In this document: one piece after another, positions 21,851-33,253 of the stretch | Position numbering within the stretch: position 1 is the stretch's first letter | How the letters are laid out: each line of letters starts with the position of its first letter | Source: Chalciporus piperatus | Lineage: Eukaryota; Basidiomycota; Agaricomycetes; Boletales; Boletaceae | Length of the DNA: 64,000 nt | Assembly (NCBI GenBank): GCA_038093975.1 | Contig: JBBPTG010000036.1 | Coordinates: forward strand, 62,001 to 126,000 | Reading direction: 5' to 3' | Notes under the pieces: model-generated | Databases searched by the model: none | Told to the model about the DNA's origin: nothing | What the model saw: only the letters and a program-made list of their open reading frames with translations | Made by a program: the position numbers and the translations under genes

Positions 21851-23578
21851 CGTTGGATGAGTGCCAAGTACAGAAAAAAAAGTGTCCATATGCTCGAAAT
21901 GTCCATTATGTCCCAAAACAAGTGAAACCTTGTGAGTGACACCGCCTATCGCTCCCTCTGAGCCGTCAGCATTGTACACTGGAATAGGAAAAGGAAGTTC
22001 TTCCAGTGTCAAACCATGTCGCTCACAGAACAATTTATCTATAAAAGTTTCGGTTGCGCCGGAATCCAACAGAGCGGTGAACTCCATTTTCTTCCATTGC
22101 TCCCCTTTATCGTACATAATGGTAATAGCGAGATCCAGCTCGTTTTTCCGATTCTGATTCCTTACATGTATTTTTGATGGGATTTCTTTTTTCGAATAAT
22201 TTACCTTAAGGGAATTAAGCACGAATTGTTTTACTTCTGTCGCCACGCCACTAAGGGACGCCCTTTCAGAAGAAGAAGAAAAGTTATATTGAAACGGAAC
22301 ACAAGGAGTAGTACTAATACAACCATTTGGTAAACTATGTCCGAGCCGCCGAGAACCCATTTCTCTCATTGGCTGTTTCCTTTTAAAGCCTCGGCTGCCT
22401 GTGCCTTGGCTTCTGATTCGATGTGGTCACGCCAGTACGCTTCCGCTTCTTGGTTTGTATATGCCGCTTGATGCGACATGTAACTTGTGCTGGTGGACGG
22501 GCCAGCAGGGTAGGGGGAAGATTGGGGAAGGTAGGGTGCAGGGATGGTACCTGCGAAGGGCATCTGCCGGTTGTCAAACGGCAGGGAAGTTTCAACGTAT
22601 CATTGCGAATATGGATCCCACATAACAACTTGTCTCTGACGCGGCCTGTGGGGCTTTGGGCACGCGTTTGCAACATGACCGGGCTGGTCGCAATTGAAAC
22701 AGTTTCCCCGAACGGGGGATCTTGGCATTTGTTGTGCCGACAGATCCATCGGGGCTCCACGACCAGGCTGTGTGCCTGTGGGAGTGAAACGGGGGGCCGC
22801 ATACGGAGCGGGGGGACGTGGGAGCGGGCGTGATGCTATTGGATACCGTGGTGGAAGGTACGGATATGAAGAAGAAGGCCTAGGGGCAGGAGCGGGTGCC
22901 TGACGAACTGGTGCACCACGTTCTACAATGATACGTTCGAATGTACGACCTATCTTTCGGTAGGTATCGATCGTGTCATTGTAGCTTTGCTCATCAACAG
23001 TAGTGTTGATTTGCGCCTGATAATAAACTTTGTAGTCTATTGCCTTTTTCAGAAGCTCTTTGGCATGAGCATCTGCGATCTCCGATTCCGCCTTCAGCAA
23101 CTCAAACTCCTGGATGAAGATATCCACAGGTTTCCCAGCCTGCTTCAATGCTTCTAATTTCCTGAGACTCTCATGGGCGAGAACATCAATCTGGAAATAG
23201 TTTTTGAGCATCTGTGAGAACCTGGTCCAATCTGGCCATGCTTTCAGGCCCAGAGGTGTTCGATCTGGTTCTGGCGCCAAAGGATCTTCTTCCGCCGGAG
23301 GAGGCGGTGGCTGGAGTTCAAGTCGAGAGCAGGTCTCAATCAACATTTGGGCGTATCCAGCCACTTTTCCATCTAACCACGAGAAAACGGCAAGACATTG
23401 GACCTTGTTGTTTTTCCACGTATGGACGGACTGCCAGGTGTTAACCTGCGCCCACCATAAACGGAACTTGGTGCGATCACCATCCCATTTTCCCGGGTCG
23501 GCAACCTTTTTGGACACGGAGTCCGAATTGTCTGAAATGAGCGCCTTCAGAGCGGCGGTGAGAGCAGCGATGGGGTCT
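21830..23578 (-). pseudogene. Gypsy gag-protease fragment, minus-strand arm
   Basis: The minus-strand frame runs from DPIAALTAALKALISDNSDS (entered open at 23578) through MSKKVADPGKWDGDRTKF and the conserved Gag core WTRFSQMLKNYF to the knuckle CFNCDQPGHVANACPKP. An in-frame TGA stop lies near 22602, after WDPYSQ. Past it the frame continues to KGNSQ and then a protease with ALLDSGATETFIDKLFCERHG (DSGA active site). It breaks off near 21830 before any RT. The 5' end is cut by an LTR fragment at 23579. Confidence 0.88.
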
Positions 23579-23715
23579 ACTGAGAGTCACCGTCCCACTC
23601 TTGAACGGACGCTAGGCCTTAACGTGGACATCCCATCGTTAGGCTACCTTTGAAACCCTTGTCTTTGACTAGGCTTTTGTGTCTACGCTTCGACCTACCC
23701 GGTACAAGCGTAACA
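23579..23715 (+). repeat. LTR fragment, 3' end of the solo LTR 3 family
   Basis: These 137 bp are nearly identical to the last 137 bp of solo LTR 3 (31496-31632), ending AAGCGTAACA. The 5' two thirds of the LTR are missing. It sits between the minus-strand Gypsy gag and a different plus-strand Gypsy pol and may be the 5' LTR remnant of the latter. Confidence 0.8.
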
Positions 23716-25672
23716 GGCACCTAGGCCCAATTTATCACTGATTTCGAAACCGCATTCAAACATCACGATACCGTAGGAAATGCCGTCGCCTGGCTTTCCA
23801 CCAAACGAATGAAACCTCTCAAGAACGGAGAATATTCTCCTTCCCTCTCGGAATTCATTTCAAGTTTCCAGAACCAAGTCGCCCTGTCTGGCATCACCGA
23901 CAACAATGTCCTAATCGGATACTTCTCCGCAGGAATACCCATCTCTCTTATGAGAAGAGTCAATAGCATGGATACCGTCCCTACCACGATTGAGGATTGG
24001 TACAAACGCACCACCCAGTTCCAGACCCAATGGGAACATGCCAATAAAATCGTGAATCGCAATCGCAACCCTGCCAAGCCATTCCGTCCGTTCTCCTCTG
24101 CCAATCACTCTACCCCTGCCAGAGACCCCAATGCCATGGATGTCGATGTCATCCGTATCTCCAAACTCACTCCTGAAGAGCGGAAATGCTGCCAGGAGAA
24201 AGGGCTCTGCTTCCGCTGCAGGAAAGCTGGACATCGATCCAATGCCTGCCCAGAATTCTCCTCGAACCAGAGAACCCCGAAGAAGGTTCAGAAGGTTGAA
24301 GAAGAAATTCCCTCGCTGATCGAGATAGATGATGAAGACGAAACCACTGTTCGTAAAGTAGCCTTTGTCACAAAGGGTTTTTAGACCGGGAAGCTCTGCC
24401 GATGCAAGCTTCCCCAGTCACGTGTGCACCTGTACTTGTAAAGTCGCGAAAGCGCTCCATGCAAATTCCCATACAGATTATCGTTCCCTTGCACACAATG
24501 AAAGCCGTCGAAACCCACGCCCTCATTGATAGCGGCGCAGACATCTCCTGTATTGATTGGGGCTTTATACGAAAAAATCGAATCCCAACTACTCGACTTG
24601 AAACCCCTCTTCGAGTCCGAAACGTCGACCAGACCGCAAACAAAAGCGGGATGATACTCTTCACCACCACCCTCTTCCTTGACATCGAAGGAATCACACA
24701 AGAAGTAATCTTCCACGTTATGAACTGCGGAAACGAGAATGTCATCCTAGGACTCCCATGGCTTGAAAAGGCTAATCCAACCATCGATTGGCGCCGACGT
24801 ACCCTCTCGCTGTCAGAGTCCATCGACGAGTCAAAGAAGTTGTATACCATACATGCTGCAGCCTGTAAAACCAACGACCAACTCTTCACTCGACCTACCC
24901 CTCCTCCTCGACACTCTTACGTAACCCCGGAAGTCGATAAACAACTCTATGACTACCTGGACTCTGAAACCGAATCCACCTTTCTTAACCGCGCTTACGA
25001 AAACCATACTCTAAACCGCATTATTCGTTGCGGTTCACGCTTTGTCCCCAATCATGTTGTCGCTCGCCTTACCCGAGCTACTGAACTCGCAATCGCGGCC
25101 GAACTGGCCAAACCCAAACCTATTCTCCCAAAAGAATATGCCAAATATGCCTCGGTTTTCGATGAACCCTCAGCTGGTCACCTTCCTCCATCTCGGGTTT
25201 ATGACCACGAGATTAACCTGAAGGAATCCTTCGTCCCTAAAATTGGAAAACTTTATCCGCTATCTCCGGATGAAAAGAAAGCCACAGAAGACTTCCTCGA
25301 AGAGAACCTGCGTACGGGAAAGATACGTCCTTCCAATTCCCCCCAAGCATCCCCCTTCTTCTTCGTCAAAAAGAAAGATGGAAAACTCCGCCCCTGCCAA
25401 GACTATTGGTATCTCAATGAACATACCACCCGAGATGCGTACCCTCTTCCCCTCATCGGAGATCTCGTCGACAAATTGAAAGACGCCAAAGTCTTTACCA
25501 AGTTTGATGTGCGATGGGGTTACAACAATGTCCGCATCAAAGACGGACACCAGTGGAAAGCTGCTTTCCTCACCCACAAAGGCCTCTTTGAACCGACTGT
25601 GATGTTCTTCGGACTGAACAACTCCCTGGCCACCTTCCAACGCTTCATGAACGACTCTTTTCGAGACATGAT
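23716..25672 (+). pseudogene. Gypsy 2 gag-pol fragment, truncated in RT
   Basis: Gag enters open at FITDFETAFKHHDTVGNAV, has the knuckle CFRCRKAGHRSNACPEF and stops after FVTKGF at 24381. Pol follows at 24402 in another frame: protease HALIDSGADISCIDW, then the RT start with FFVKKKDGKLRPCQDYWYLN and FTKFDVRWGYNNVRIKDG, and the frame ends at FQRFMNDSFRDMIA. The RT catalytic YMDD would come next but is missing, because the sequence switches to Copia gag at about 25673. The tryptophan in QDYWYLN replaces the usual arginine of the QDYRxLN motif, a sign of decay. Gag and pol belong to a lineage different from Gypsy 1. Confidence 0.88.
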
Positions 25673-26635
25673 AGCTATGTTTGCACTTTCCGGAGGTCCG
25701 GAACTTTGGTCTGGACGCTCTTCCGTCGCATTAGCCTTTTCCCTTTCCTTTCCCTTTCCCTTTCCTTTCTGTCCAGGTCCTCCGCCTTCGCGAAGCCTCT
25801 CGACCCACTTCTTGTAAGCGAAGCAGTTGGACGAGTCATGTCCATTGGACTGATGGTGCTCACACCAGGCGGAGGAGTTTCCAGGAACTCTTCCGGACGC
25901 TTTGAGGGCGGAATCAGAAGTTCCGGACAGATTGAGACGGGAGTCCTCGGATAGAACACGAAGTTTGATGGTGTCGAACGTGAGTTTGTCTTTCTCAATG
26001 GTGTTGATGATGGAGGATGTGAACATGGTCCAATCCGGAGTTTTGGGAAGGGAGTTGAGGAGTGTGAAGGCAAGGAGTTGTGGATCGATGGTGTATTGCA
26101 TCCCGAGGAGTTGGCGTTGGATGGTCCGGATGGAAGCGACATGCTCAGAGATGGCAGAGGTGCCGTTCCAGGCAGTGGAGAAGAGACTGCAGAATGAATG
26201 GAAAGCGTCGGAAACGCTAGGAGCTGCATAGAGCTCCAGGAGTTTATCCCAGAGTTCCTGAGCAGTCAGGATGTTCTCCGTTTGCATCAGGATAACGTCA
26301 TCCAGGTGGGTTTGGATGATTCCGTGCGCTTTCTCATCTCGTTCCCTCCACTTCCAGATCTCCTCTGCCGTTGGACCAGTGGTAGAAGGGGTGGTGGTCG
26401 TAGCAGGAGTAGGAGTGTTTCCAGATGCGGAAGTGGACGGAGCAACTGCGGGAGTGGCTGTGCTAGAGGTTCCGGAAACTACGGATAGCGAGGGATCCGG
26501 ATCCGTTCCTAGTACAACGCCTAGAACCTTTTCGCTTCTGAGGAGGACGGTGATGCGAAGACACCAGGTGGTGAAGTTTCTGGGTCCCATCAAGCGAGGG
26601 ACTGTGGAAGTCCGGGTGGTAGTATCCGATGTCAT
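25673..26635 (-). pseudogene. Copia 3 gag fragment
   Basis: The minus-strand frame starts at MTSDTTTRTSTVPRLMGPRN (26635) with the Copia Gag signature L.G..NF..W. It has a Ser/Thr linker, then LTAQELWDKLLELY and FHSFCSLFSTAWNG. It ends with a CX2HX4HX4C-type knuckle (CEHHQSNGHDSSNC) and a Lys/Gly-rich tail, then joins the Gypsy 2 RT at about 25673. No protease, integrase or RT of this copy remains. Confidence 0.8.
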
Positions 26636-26841
26636 GATTATGACAGGTGACAGATGACAGGTGACAAGACAGTTTGATCGACAGGTGACAGGAGATGGTT
26701 CCTATGTCGGAGTGATCTGAGGATGTCTAGAACGGTCCGGAAACGGGCCGGAAGGGCGCGGGAAAATTGCGCGAAAGTGGATAGAGTCAAGGGAGTCGGA
26801 GTCGTTGGGCAAGAGGACCGTTTGCTGCTAGTGGGCGCTAG

Positions 26842-26856
26842 CCAGGGCTCATAACC
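26842..26856 (-). promoter_or_regulatory. primer-binding site of Copia 3
   Basis: The bases read GGTTATGAGCCCTGG on the minus strand, the same initiator-tRNA-Met type site as in Copia 1 and 2. It separates the leader of the gag fragment from the LTR. Confidence 0.75.
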
Positions 26857-27392
26857 TGTGAAAACTAAACGAACTCAGCCGATGCCTAAGAGAGGCGGAA
26901 ACGACTATATTCACCTAAACGAACTAGGTACAACTCAAATAAGTAAAGGAACTAAGTAAAGAAAGTAAATACTCACCTCAGCCGATGCCTAAGAGAGGCG
27001 GAAACGACTGAGGCGCTCTGGAAGTGAGATGAGGAGTTTAAGTAAATGGGTGAAGATGTGCTCGGAATGATCCGATGTGATTCTGGTCCGGAATGACCGA
27101 TTCCGGGTGCAAATGGATCAAGGAATGTCAAGGACTTGACATGGATAAGAATAGAAAGGGTGAATGGTGAACAGAGATGTCACGAAAGGGAATAGACAAG
27201 TGAATGATATATAGGAGAACATACAAATGTAAAAGGGATCCATTCCAACGAATCCGAAGATGTTTCCGTGCGTTCTGGACATCGGAAACGTTGGATTAAA
27301 CACGGAATGCATCCGGAAGTATCCGGAAACGGATAGGGGCTATCCGGAAGCGGAAAGGAGCGGATAGACATGGATTGGACTATATTTTGACA
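26857..27392 (-). repeat. 5' LTR of Copia 3
   Basis: The LTR is inferred from the primer-binding site (right end on the minus strand) and a matching TGTCA start at 27392. It carries two copies of CTCAGCCGATGCCTAAGAGAGG (about 26874 and 26977) and many TCCGGA words. No second copy is in the window, so the outer limit is a proposal. Confidence 0.55.
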
Positions 27393-27733
27393 ACTCCGAC
27401 ACAGCTGGTGGAAATATTGATGGGCCAGCCACGTCGGGCCCAACATGAGCCGGATTCCGTCTGCGCTGAGGCTGCAGTTGGTCTCGGAGCAAGTTAGGAT
27501 GGCTGGACCTTGTGAATTGAGACATTTCACTGCTTACCATTTAGTGCCTGCTCGTAACGGAGTCTCGCTTGTGTGCCGTCATCCTCTGCCTTTTTTCGAG
27601 CCTTGCAGCTCGCCTCATGTTTCTTGAAACCTTGTTTTTTGAACTGTTTACCGCAGGTCGGGCAGGGAATTTGGCTCTGAAGCGTCGCTTCAGAGTAGTT
27701 GTACTGTATACGAGACTTTCTCTGGGGTGGCAT
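27393..27733 (-). pseudogene. N-terminal zinc-knuckle fragment of a Plavaka-like gene
   Basis: An ATG at 27733 opens MPPQRKSRIQYNYSEATL, then CPTCGKQFKKQGFKKHEASC, a CX2C...HX4C zinc finger of the kind found at the start of Plavaka-type transposases. A probable intron follows LNGKQ, and a second exon begins QFTRSSHPNLLRDQLQPQ. It ends at the LTR of Copia 3, so the insertion removed the rest. It could also be the start of a host gene. Confidence 0.45.
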
Positions 27734-27984
27734 GATGGTTGAATGACGGAAGTTGAGAAAACAGCGAGGCAGCAGCGAGGCAAGCACCTCCCACATAGAT
27801 GTCTATCATTCACGTGACATGATAAGGAATCATATTTAGGGAATGATGTGGTAACCAAACACGCGCATCATTACAATCCCCTGGCCAATAGGCACCTGCT
27901 AAGTACGTTATGTAAGATTCATTAACGCTCCGAGTCGCTTTCCTCACGTGCAACGCCGCGTTGGCGGGAGCGCTGACTAAGTGT

Positions 27985-28320
27985 GTGTCCCGGGACACGG
28001 CGGCTGTGCCGTCACCCCGGACAGCGTGCGCTCACCATGGAGAGCGATGAGCGGGTGTGTTCTGACGACGGAAGGGCGCGATTGTTGCGCTAGGTACCTA
28101 GGACAGTGTGATCTGCAATATATTAAAGTGTTACATAATTTATCTAAGGGCGGACGCGAGCGAGGAACGACGATGTGGTCGGACGGTTGCCAAAACGGGA
28201 TGCATGTCCCAAGAGGCCAAACAATCGATGTTTTTCATGGGACACAATTACCTATGGCGCGCCCGCCAAAAATTGCATGTCCCATGAAAAATCAGACCGT
28301 GGTTTTTCGCTGGGACACGC
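27985..28320. repeat. cluster of GGGACA/TGTCCC boxes with hairpins
   Basis: A perfect 14-bp palindrome GTGTCCCGGGACAC lies at 27985-27998. An inverted repeat of about 22 bp (28227-28249 against 28271-28293, core TTTTTCATGGGACA) spans a GC-rich loop. More TGGGACA or TGTCCCA words lie at 28204 and 28311, and one further out near 28603. No gene is seen. This may be the end of an unrecognised DNA transposon or a structured regulatory site. Confidence 0.4.
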
Positions 28321-28624
28321 GGAATCGCCCGTCGGGCCCAATTGCGCTCGCTAACGACAGGTTTCCCTGCTGTACGTAGCCTCGTCAGCAGTCATTTATT
28401 TCTACACCCTCAGAAACGCGATTTTTGTGGCTCAAAAAATAGGCACAATGTATTCCATGTATCTGCAGTATAATTACAATTTTTTCGAACTCTCTTGATG
28501 TGGAACGAGCGAAAGACACACTCAGAAACCCGACACACCCTCACGGCATGTCAGGGGTCTCCGGCGGCACGCGCCTCAGCGACTTCCGAAAAAGGCAAGG
28601 GTGCGTGTCCCAGCCCCAAGTAGT

Positions 28625-28745
28625 GCTGCCGCAAGGTGAGGTGACCTTGAGGTGAGGTCAAGGTGAGGTGTACCTTGCCACCCAATTTGGCAGCCAAGGT
28701 ACATAGTTTTTACCTTACCTCGACCTCAGCTCGCCACCTCGTCCA
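28625..28745. repeat. foldback repeat
   Basis: GAGGTGACCTTGAGGTGAGG and its followers pair imperfectly with the CTCACC / GGTACATAG... GCCACCTC half. The ~120-bp stretch could fold into one long hairpin around AATTTGGC. It resembles a tiny foldback MITE. Confidence 0.4.
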
Positions 28746-29029
28746 CTGTAAGAACACACAGCTGCAAGTCGGACTACGAAAAAAATAAGAGGAGACCGAA
28801 CCCGGGCTCATACGAAGGGAAAGGCAGAAAAAACGCTACAGGAACGGGGAATCGAACACAGGGCACGGGAGGTGTAAAAAAGTCACAGCAAGACATCTAT
28901 TCGAGTATATACCTGCTTCTGCCCGAGTTCATGAGTGCTTGACAAGCCTTGGGTGGACGCGAAGTAGTACTGATTAGTTATTCATGATCGATTCTCTAAT
29001 GAACTACTCATATTCACTCGTTGAGGCCA

Positions 29030-29130
29030 ACAACTGTGCGAACCATAGCCTACCGGTCAATCATGCCACTTTTTTGGAACTCAGCAGGGTCCAAAACGCC
29101 ATATGTTCGACTCCTTGGTCTGACACCTTT
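29030..29130 (+). ncRNA. tRNA-like pol III unit, possible SINE head
   Basis: TAGCCTACCGG near 29047 resembles a pol III A box, GTTCGACTCC near 29106 a B box, and a run of nine Ts follows at about 29129. The T-stem bases do not pair, so this is not a functional tRNA. It may be a SINE or chance. Confidence 0.2.
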
Positions 29131-30329
29131 TTTTTGTACATGTATTAGTGTATTACTAACCCACCAGGTTCGATCTCCTCCACAATCCGAACTACCATTT
29201 CGGTGCTGACACCCAGTGAGAATTGGCTATGTCCGAGTATGTCCACAAATGGTTTTGTATGATTTTTAACTGTGTGATCGGTTTTACATACAGTATCAGA
29301 TCCAGCCATGTTTCTCGCACAGAATGAGAGTGCAATGCATGGCGGGAGCTGGTTTCATCTATTTTCTTATGTTTTTCATTGTGAAACCATAATACAGCAG
29401 AATCCGATATCGCTGATATGATATCGCGCTCAAATCACATTATACAATATCTGCTCCCATCTGTCCGCATTCTGTAGCATTACTCACACATTTTATGCTC
29501 ACAAATGTCCACATATGATATTAGCAACAGGCATTGTAATACACGGCATTCGAAATACAGCGCTCTAGCAGGGTACACGAAAGCGAAAAAAAATACAGAA
29601 ACCGATCCGAAAGCGAAGCTAGTGAAGGAAGACACGGAAAGCGAAGGAAATAAACATACGTAGCTCAGAAACGTAAAGACGCGAGTCCCTGCAGCAGAAC
29701 ATCCGGCATATGTGCGTCCGTCTAGGTCGATAGTGATGGTGTCGTCTCTAATACATCTCGCCATTGAAGGCGTCATCATTCCAGTCGTTCTTATCAATAT
29801 AATCTCGTTAGCTTGCGTCATAACATGATATGCACACTTACCAATACCAATACCAATAATTCTTTCTTATATGCCTGGCTCGAATGTATTAGCGAGAGAA
29901 ATGAAAGGATTAACATACTCACATCTCTTTGTGCGGCGCTGAGCTGGTCCCAGTACGCTCGGAACTCTTCCCTCGTTCCCCTTTCGTTCACCTGTTTAAC
30001 CCAACGCCATCCGCAAAGGTTGCTGAACACATGGACGTCAGTAGGAGGATACATCAGATGGAATTTCTTACTATGCGGTCTTGGTATTCCCTGGCTGGAA
30101 CTTGCGCTTTGGGCCCTCTTTTGTGCGCTTTCCTTCGCCCTCGGGGTCCTTCTTGGTATCAACTCCTTTGGCTGACACTGGTATGGGCGGCAAGACTGGT
30201 GTCTTGATGTTGAGTGAAGACTTCGAGAGCGCTCCACTGACAAACATGTCAGCATACATACGAGATATGCTGTGTTACTTACAGTGGGTTGAGTATAGTA
30301 ATAGTGCCAAGGTCTTCGTTTGATGTGGG

Positions 30330-30890
30330 AGCAATCATGAGGGAAGTCGAACTGGCACTGGCAATTGCAGGCGGCAATTCGATGTTTCTGTTCTCAGTCG
30401 AAGTACTTGCAGGCGACGAGCCCTCTGCTGTGATGGGAGTTGAATCGATCGTTTCCGAGCCTTGGGGAGAGTTGCCATCCTCGGTGATGGAAGGAGTCAA
30501 AGCGAGAGCTTGCGATGGATAGCCGCTGTCGGTCATGGGCGGTGTTGAAGCAATCATTTCCGAGCCTTGGGGAGAGTTGCCATCCTCGGTGATGGGGGGA
30601 GTTGAAGAGAGAGCTGGCGATGGACAGCCGCTGTCGGTCGTGGGCGGTGTTGAAGTGATCGTTGGCGACGAGAATCCGCTCTTGGAGATGGGAGGAGTCG
30701 AAGGGATCGTTGGCGATGCACAGCCGCTCGCGGTCGTCGAAGGGATCAAAGGGATCGAAGGGATCGAAGTGATCGAAGTGATCGTTGGCGACGAGAATCC
30801 ACTCTCAGGTATGCGGTCGCTCGTGCTCGTAGAGGGGATCGAAGCGATCGTTGGTGTAGTGGGAGTGGATATACCTTCCTTTGAGTCTAG
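30330..30890 (-). repeat. imperfect coding repeats, Ser/Thr/Pro-rich
   Basis: About ten degenerate units encode variants of STPPITxSGxPSP. Two units of about 90 bp near 30430-30500 and 30540-30610 are almost identical. The opposite-strand open frame over this block is a shadow. Confidence 0.6.
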
Positions 30891-31161
30891 GTCCATAATG
30901 ATGAGATCCTCAAGAATATGTTCGTCGAAAACTGAATGGAGTCAACACACGATGTCCATCGAGGTAGACCGCTTACCTTTCAGTTTCTTTTCCCATCCTT
31001 CTGACTTGAGTCCGCCCTTGGATTTATGCTTTTTATTGCCACGGTTCGACTCGCCCTCGCCGTCGGATTCCAAGTCGTCCTCTTCCTTGACCATTTTCAG
31101 ATTGCCCTGCTCGTCCAGGTTCTTTCATACCCAGTTTGGATAGTCGAGGGAACAGATGTAG

Positions 31162-31632
31162 TGTTATGATCGTCTATTCTTTCCTTCTCCGTTGTCCTGT
31201 ACTAAGTCCTAGTCGCCGGTTCGAGTCCTGCCTAGGCCTCCCATTTGTTATCTTGCTTTAGTCAGCGAACATTCTTTAATGTTCTTTCACGTTCCATGCT
31301 TCGTCATCGCTGACTTGCACGCTTACCGAGCATGACTCATTCTTATTCGTCATGACTCGTTCTTACATATTCTGACTTGTTCTATGCCTGCCCTTAACTC
31401 GTTTCTTCACTTATATAAACCCTCGAGTTTCCTCCTGTAACCCTAACTTAGACCTGCACAATCTAGCCTGGTCACTCCTCGCTTTCCTTGAACCCTCTGA
31501 GAGTCACCGTCCCACTCTTGAACGGACGCTAGGCCTTAACGAGGACATCCCATCGTTAGGCTACCTTTGAAACCCTTGTCTTTGACTAGGCTTTTGTGTC
31601 TACGCTTTGACCTACCCGGTACAAGCGTAACA
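31162..31632 (+). repeat. solo LTR 3 with exact target duplication TGTAG
   Basis: A 471-bp sequence with TGTTATGATCG and GCGTAACA ends is flanked on both sides by TGTAG. It lies in the coding frame of the host gene at WKLDY. ATATAAAC near 31412 is a probable TATA element. The right 137 bp recur at 23579-23715. Confidence 0.93.
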
Positions 31633-32606
31633 TGTAGTCGAGCTTCCAATCATTTTCGCCCAGGGTGAGGAATGCGTAAGTCTTGTACATATTCTCCAAA
31701 ATGTAGTCCCGTGCGGTTAAGGTAGCCTTGGTCCAAGTTCTCGGCGCCAGCTTGCGAAGTCCAAGATCCCGCCATATCGCGCGCAGCCTCAAGCGAAGCG
31801 ATCGAAGAGTTGCCTTTGAGATTTGAATACCTTTCGAGTCTTCGATACACGCAAACTTCCATCCCTTGTTGCTCAAGGCCTCGGCCGACTGGGCATATGC
31901 GGCGAAATCCGCTTGGAGCCAGAAGCGTACATTCGGGTACTGCGCAGACTGGGGCAATTTGTTACTGGTGTTGGTTTTTAATCCTGTAGACAACTTGTCG
32001 AACAAGGCTCTGACGTAAAGGCTTTCAGAGATATGATAAGTAGCAAAAATAGGACACGTACTGGAGGGTATCGTGTTCGGTTGTAGTTTTGGCCAATTGC
32101 AATTCAAGTGCTTTACATTGATCTTTCAGGCACGCTATCTCCTGCATGTACGCGCCCTAATAGTGGAGATAAGTTGATGACTTCAACCACTCAAAATAAA
32201 CTTACCTGTGACAGCGTGTGATGGTGATTAGGTACTGAGAATATGGGGTTGCTGTGTCCGGGACTCCGGGTACCTCGTTGTCATCCGAAATGAAGCCAGC
32301 AGGAATGACACTATAGCCGAGCGCATGAGTATTAGTAGAGTAAGAAGGGTTTACACGATTAAAAGCAGAGAAGTCAAAGGTATTTGAAGTGTTCATTTTG
32401 ACTGAAGCGGCGAAATATGTACAGGAAGGATGAGTATGTAGCCAAAGTGTACATGGAAGGGTACGACAGGGGATATACAGTACCACCTAACTCCGCTGGG
32501 AAATGCCGTACAGCTTCAAGTTGGCGTTACCGTACGCGTAGCCATCTCTGTCAATATGTCGCTCCTCGAGGGTTTACCGATTATCCTAAAAGCGCCGGTG
32601 ATTCAT

Positions 32607-33253
32607 ATGTCCGAAGAAGTCGTTGTCCTTGATATCGAGGACATTGTCTCTGCATGGGACCTATACACGTTCATGCTCAATGTGCAGAAGCCTGGACATA
32701 AGGTGAGTCTAGATCATTAGTACTATATGAACCCTCAATTGACCTCTCTCATAAAAAATTGTTCTCCGTGTGAAGAAAAACAGGGTTGAAACAAATACAG
32801 TGCAGGTAACTACTTTAGCCATATGACACGCCCACTGACATGCCCGATAGGCAAACCTAAACCGACAACACGGTGGATCCAGTGGCAGATGTCAAAGAGG
32901 AAGAAAATATGCATGTCAAACTCGAGATCCCTGATCCAATCAAGCTCGAAGACGACTCAGAGCAAGTCCAAATCACAGCAGCAGATCTCGATCAAGCCAT
33001 CAGGTGAGTTTAATCTCGAAACGTGCGCGTGAAGTTCAAGTTCTGACGACTGAGCTTATATTGTAGTTGCCCCATCTTACCATGCCGCTTCCTCACTGTT
33101 CCCGATCCCACTTCGGTTCGCGTACCTCAATCTTCGGCAAAGTATCTTGTACGTCCATTTGAGACATCTCAAATTGCAATCGAGAGCGGAAAGCGGCAGG
33201 TATCGCGCGAAGAGATTAGAGAGAAGTATGTGAAGCGATTGCGATTGGCATAG
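32607..33253 (+). CDS. small acidic protein, possible Plavaka accessory gene
   Basis: Starting at ATG 32607 the first exon reads MSEEVVVLDIEDIVSAWDLY to GHK. Later exons give DPVADVKEEENMHVKLEIPD with a DLDQAI tail, and CPILPCRFLTVPDPTSVRVP followed by REEIREKYVKRLRLA and the stop at 33251. Two introns follow the GT-AG rule; the middle one is less certain. It faces tail-to-tail with the Plavaka 2 transposase only 37 bp away. No known domain is recognised. The tight spacing suggests it belongs to the transposon, but it could be a host remnant. Confidence 0.45.

Larger units (their letters stand above)
29820..32396 (-). pseudogene. uncharacterised Agaricomycete protein, disrupted by solo LTR 3
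   Basis: The start is MNTSNTFDFSAFNRVN at 32396. Exons then give a short coiled coil (QEIACLKDQCKALELQLAK) and the core NVRFWLQADFAAYAQSAEAL, LRLRLRAIWRDLGLRKLAPR, MYKTYAFLTLGENDWKLDY. Solo LTR 3 interrupts here; past it the frame resumes ICSLDYPNW, then acidic-basic sequence and a repetitive Ser/Thr/Pro block (30896-30279) with recurring TPPITxxG units. Further exons end with NLCGWRWVKQVNERGTREEF near 29930. I have seen this block order in unannotated Agaricomycete proteins but know no function. An extra open frame at 29480-29821 may be another exon. With the LTR in place only the N-terminal half can be made. Confidence 0.55.

Noticed and set aside
30289..31143. Plus-strand open frames rich in Gly, Val and Glu
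   Set aside because: They are antisense to the Ser/Thr/Pro-rich exons of the disrupted host gene, whose splice sites and frames fit better.
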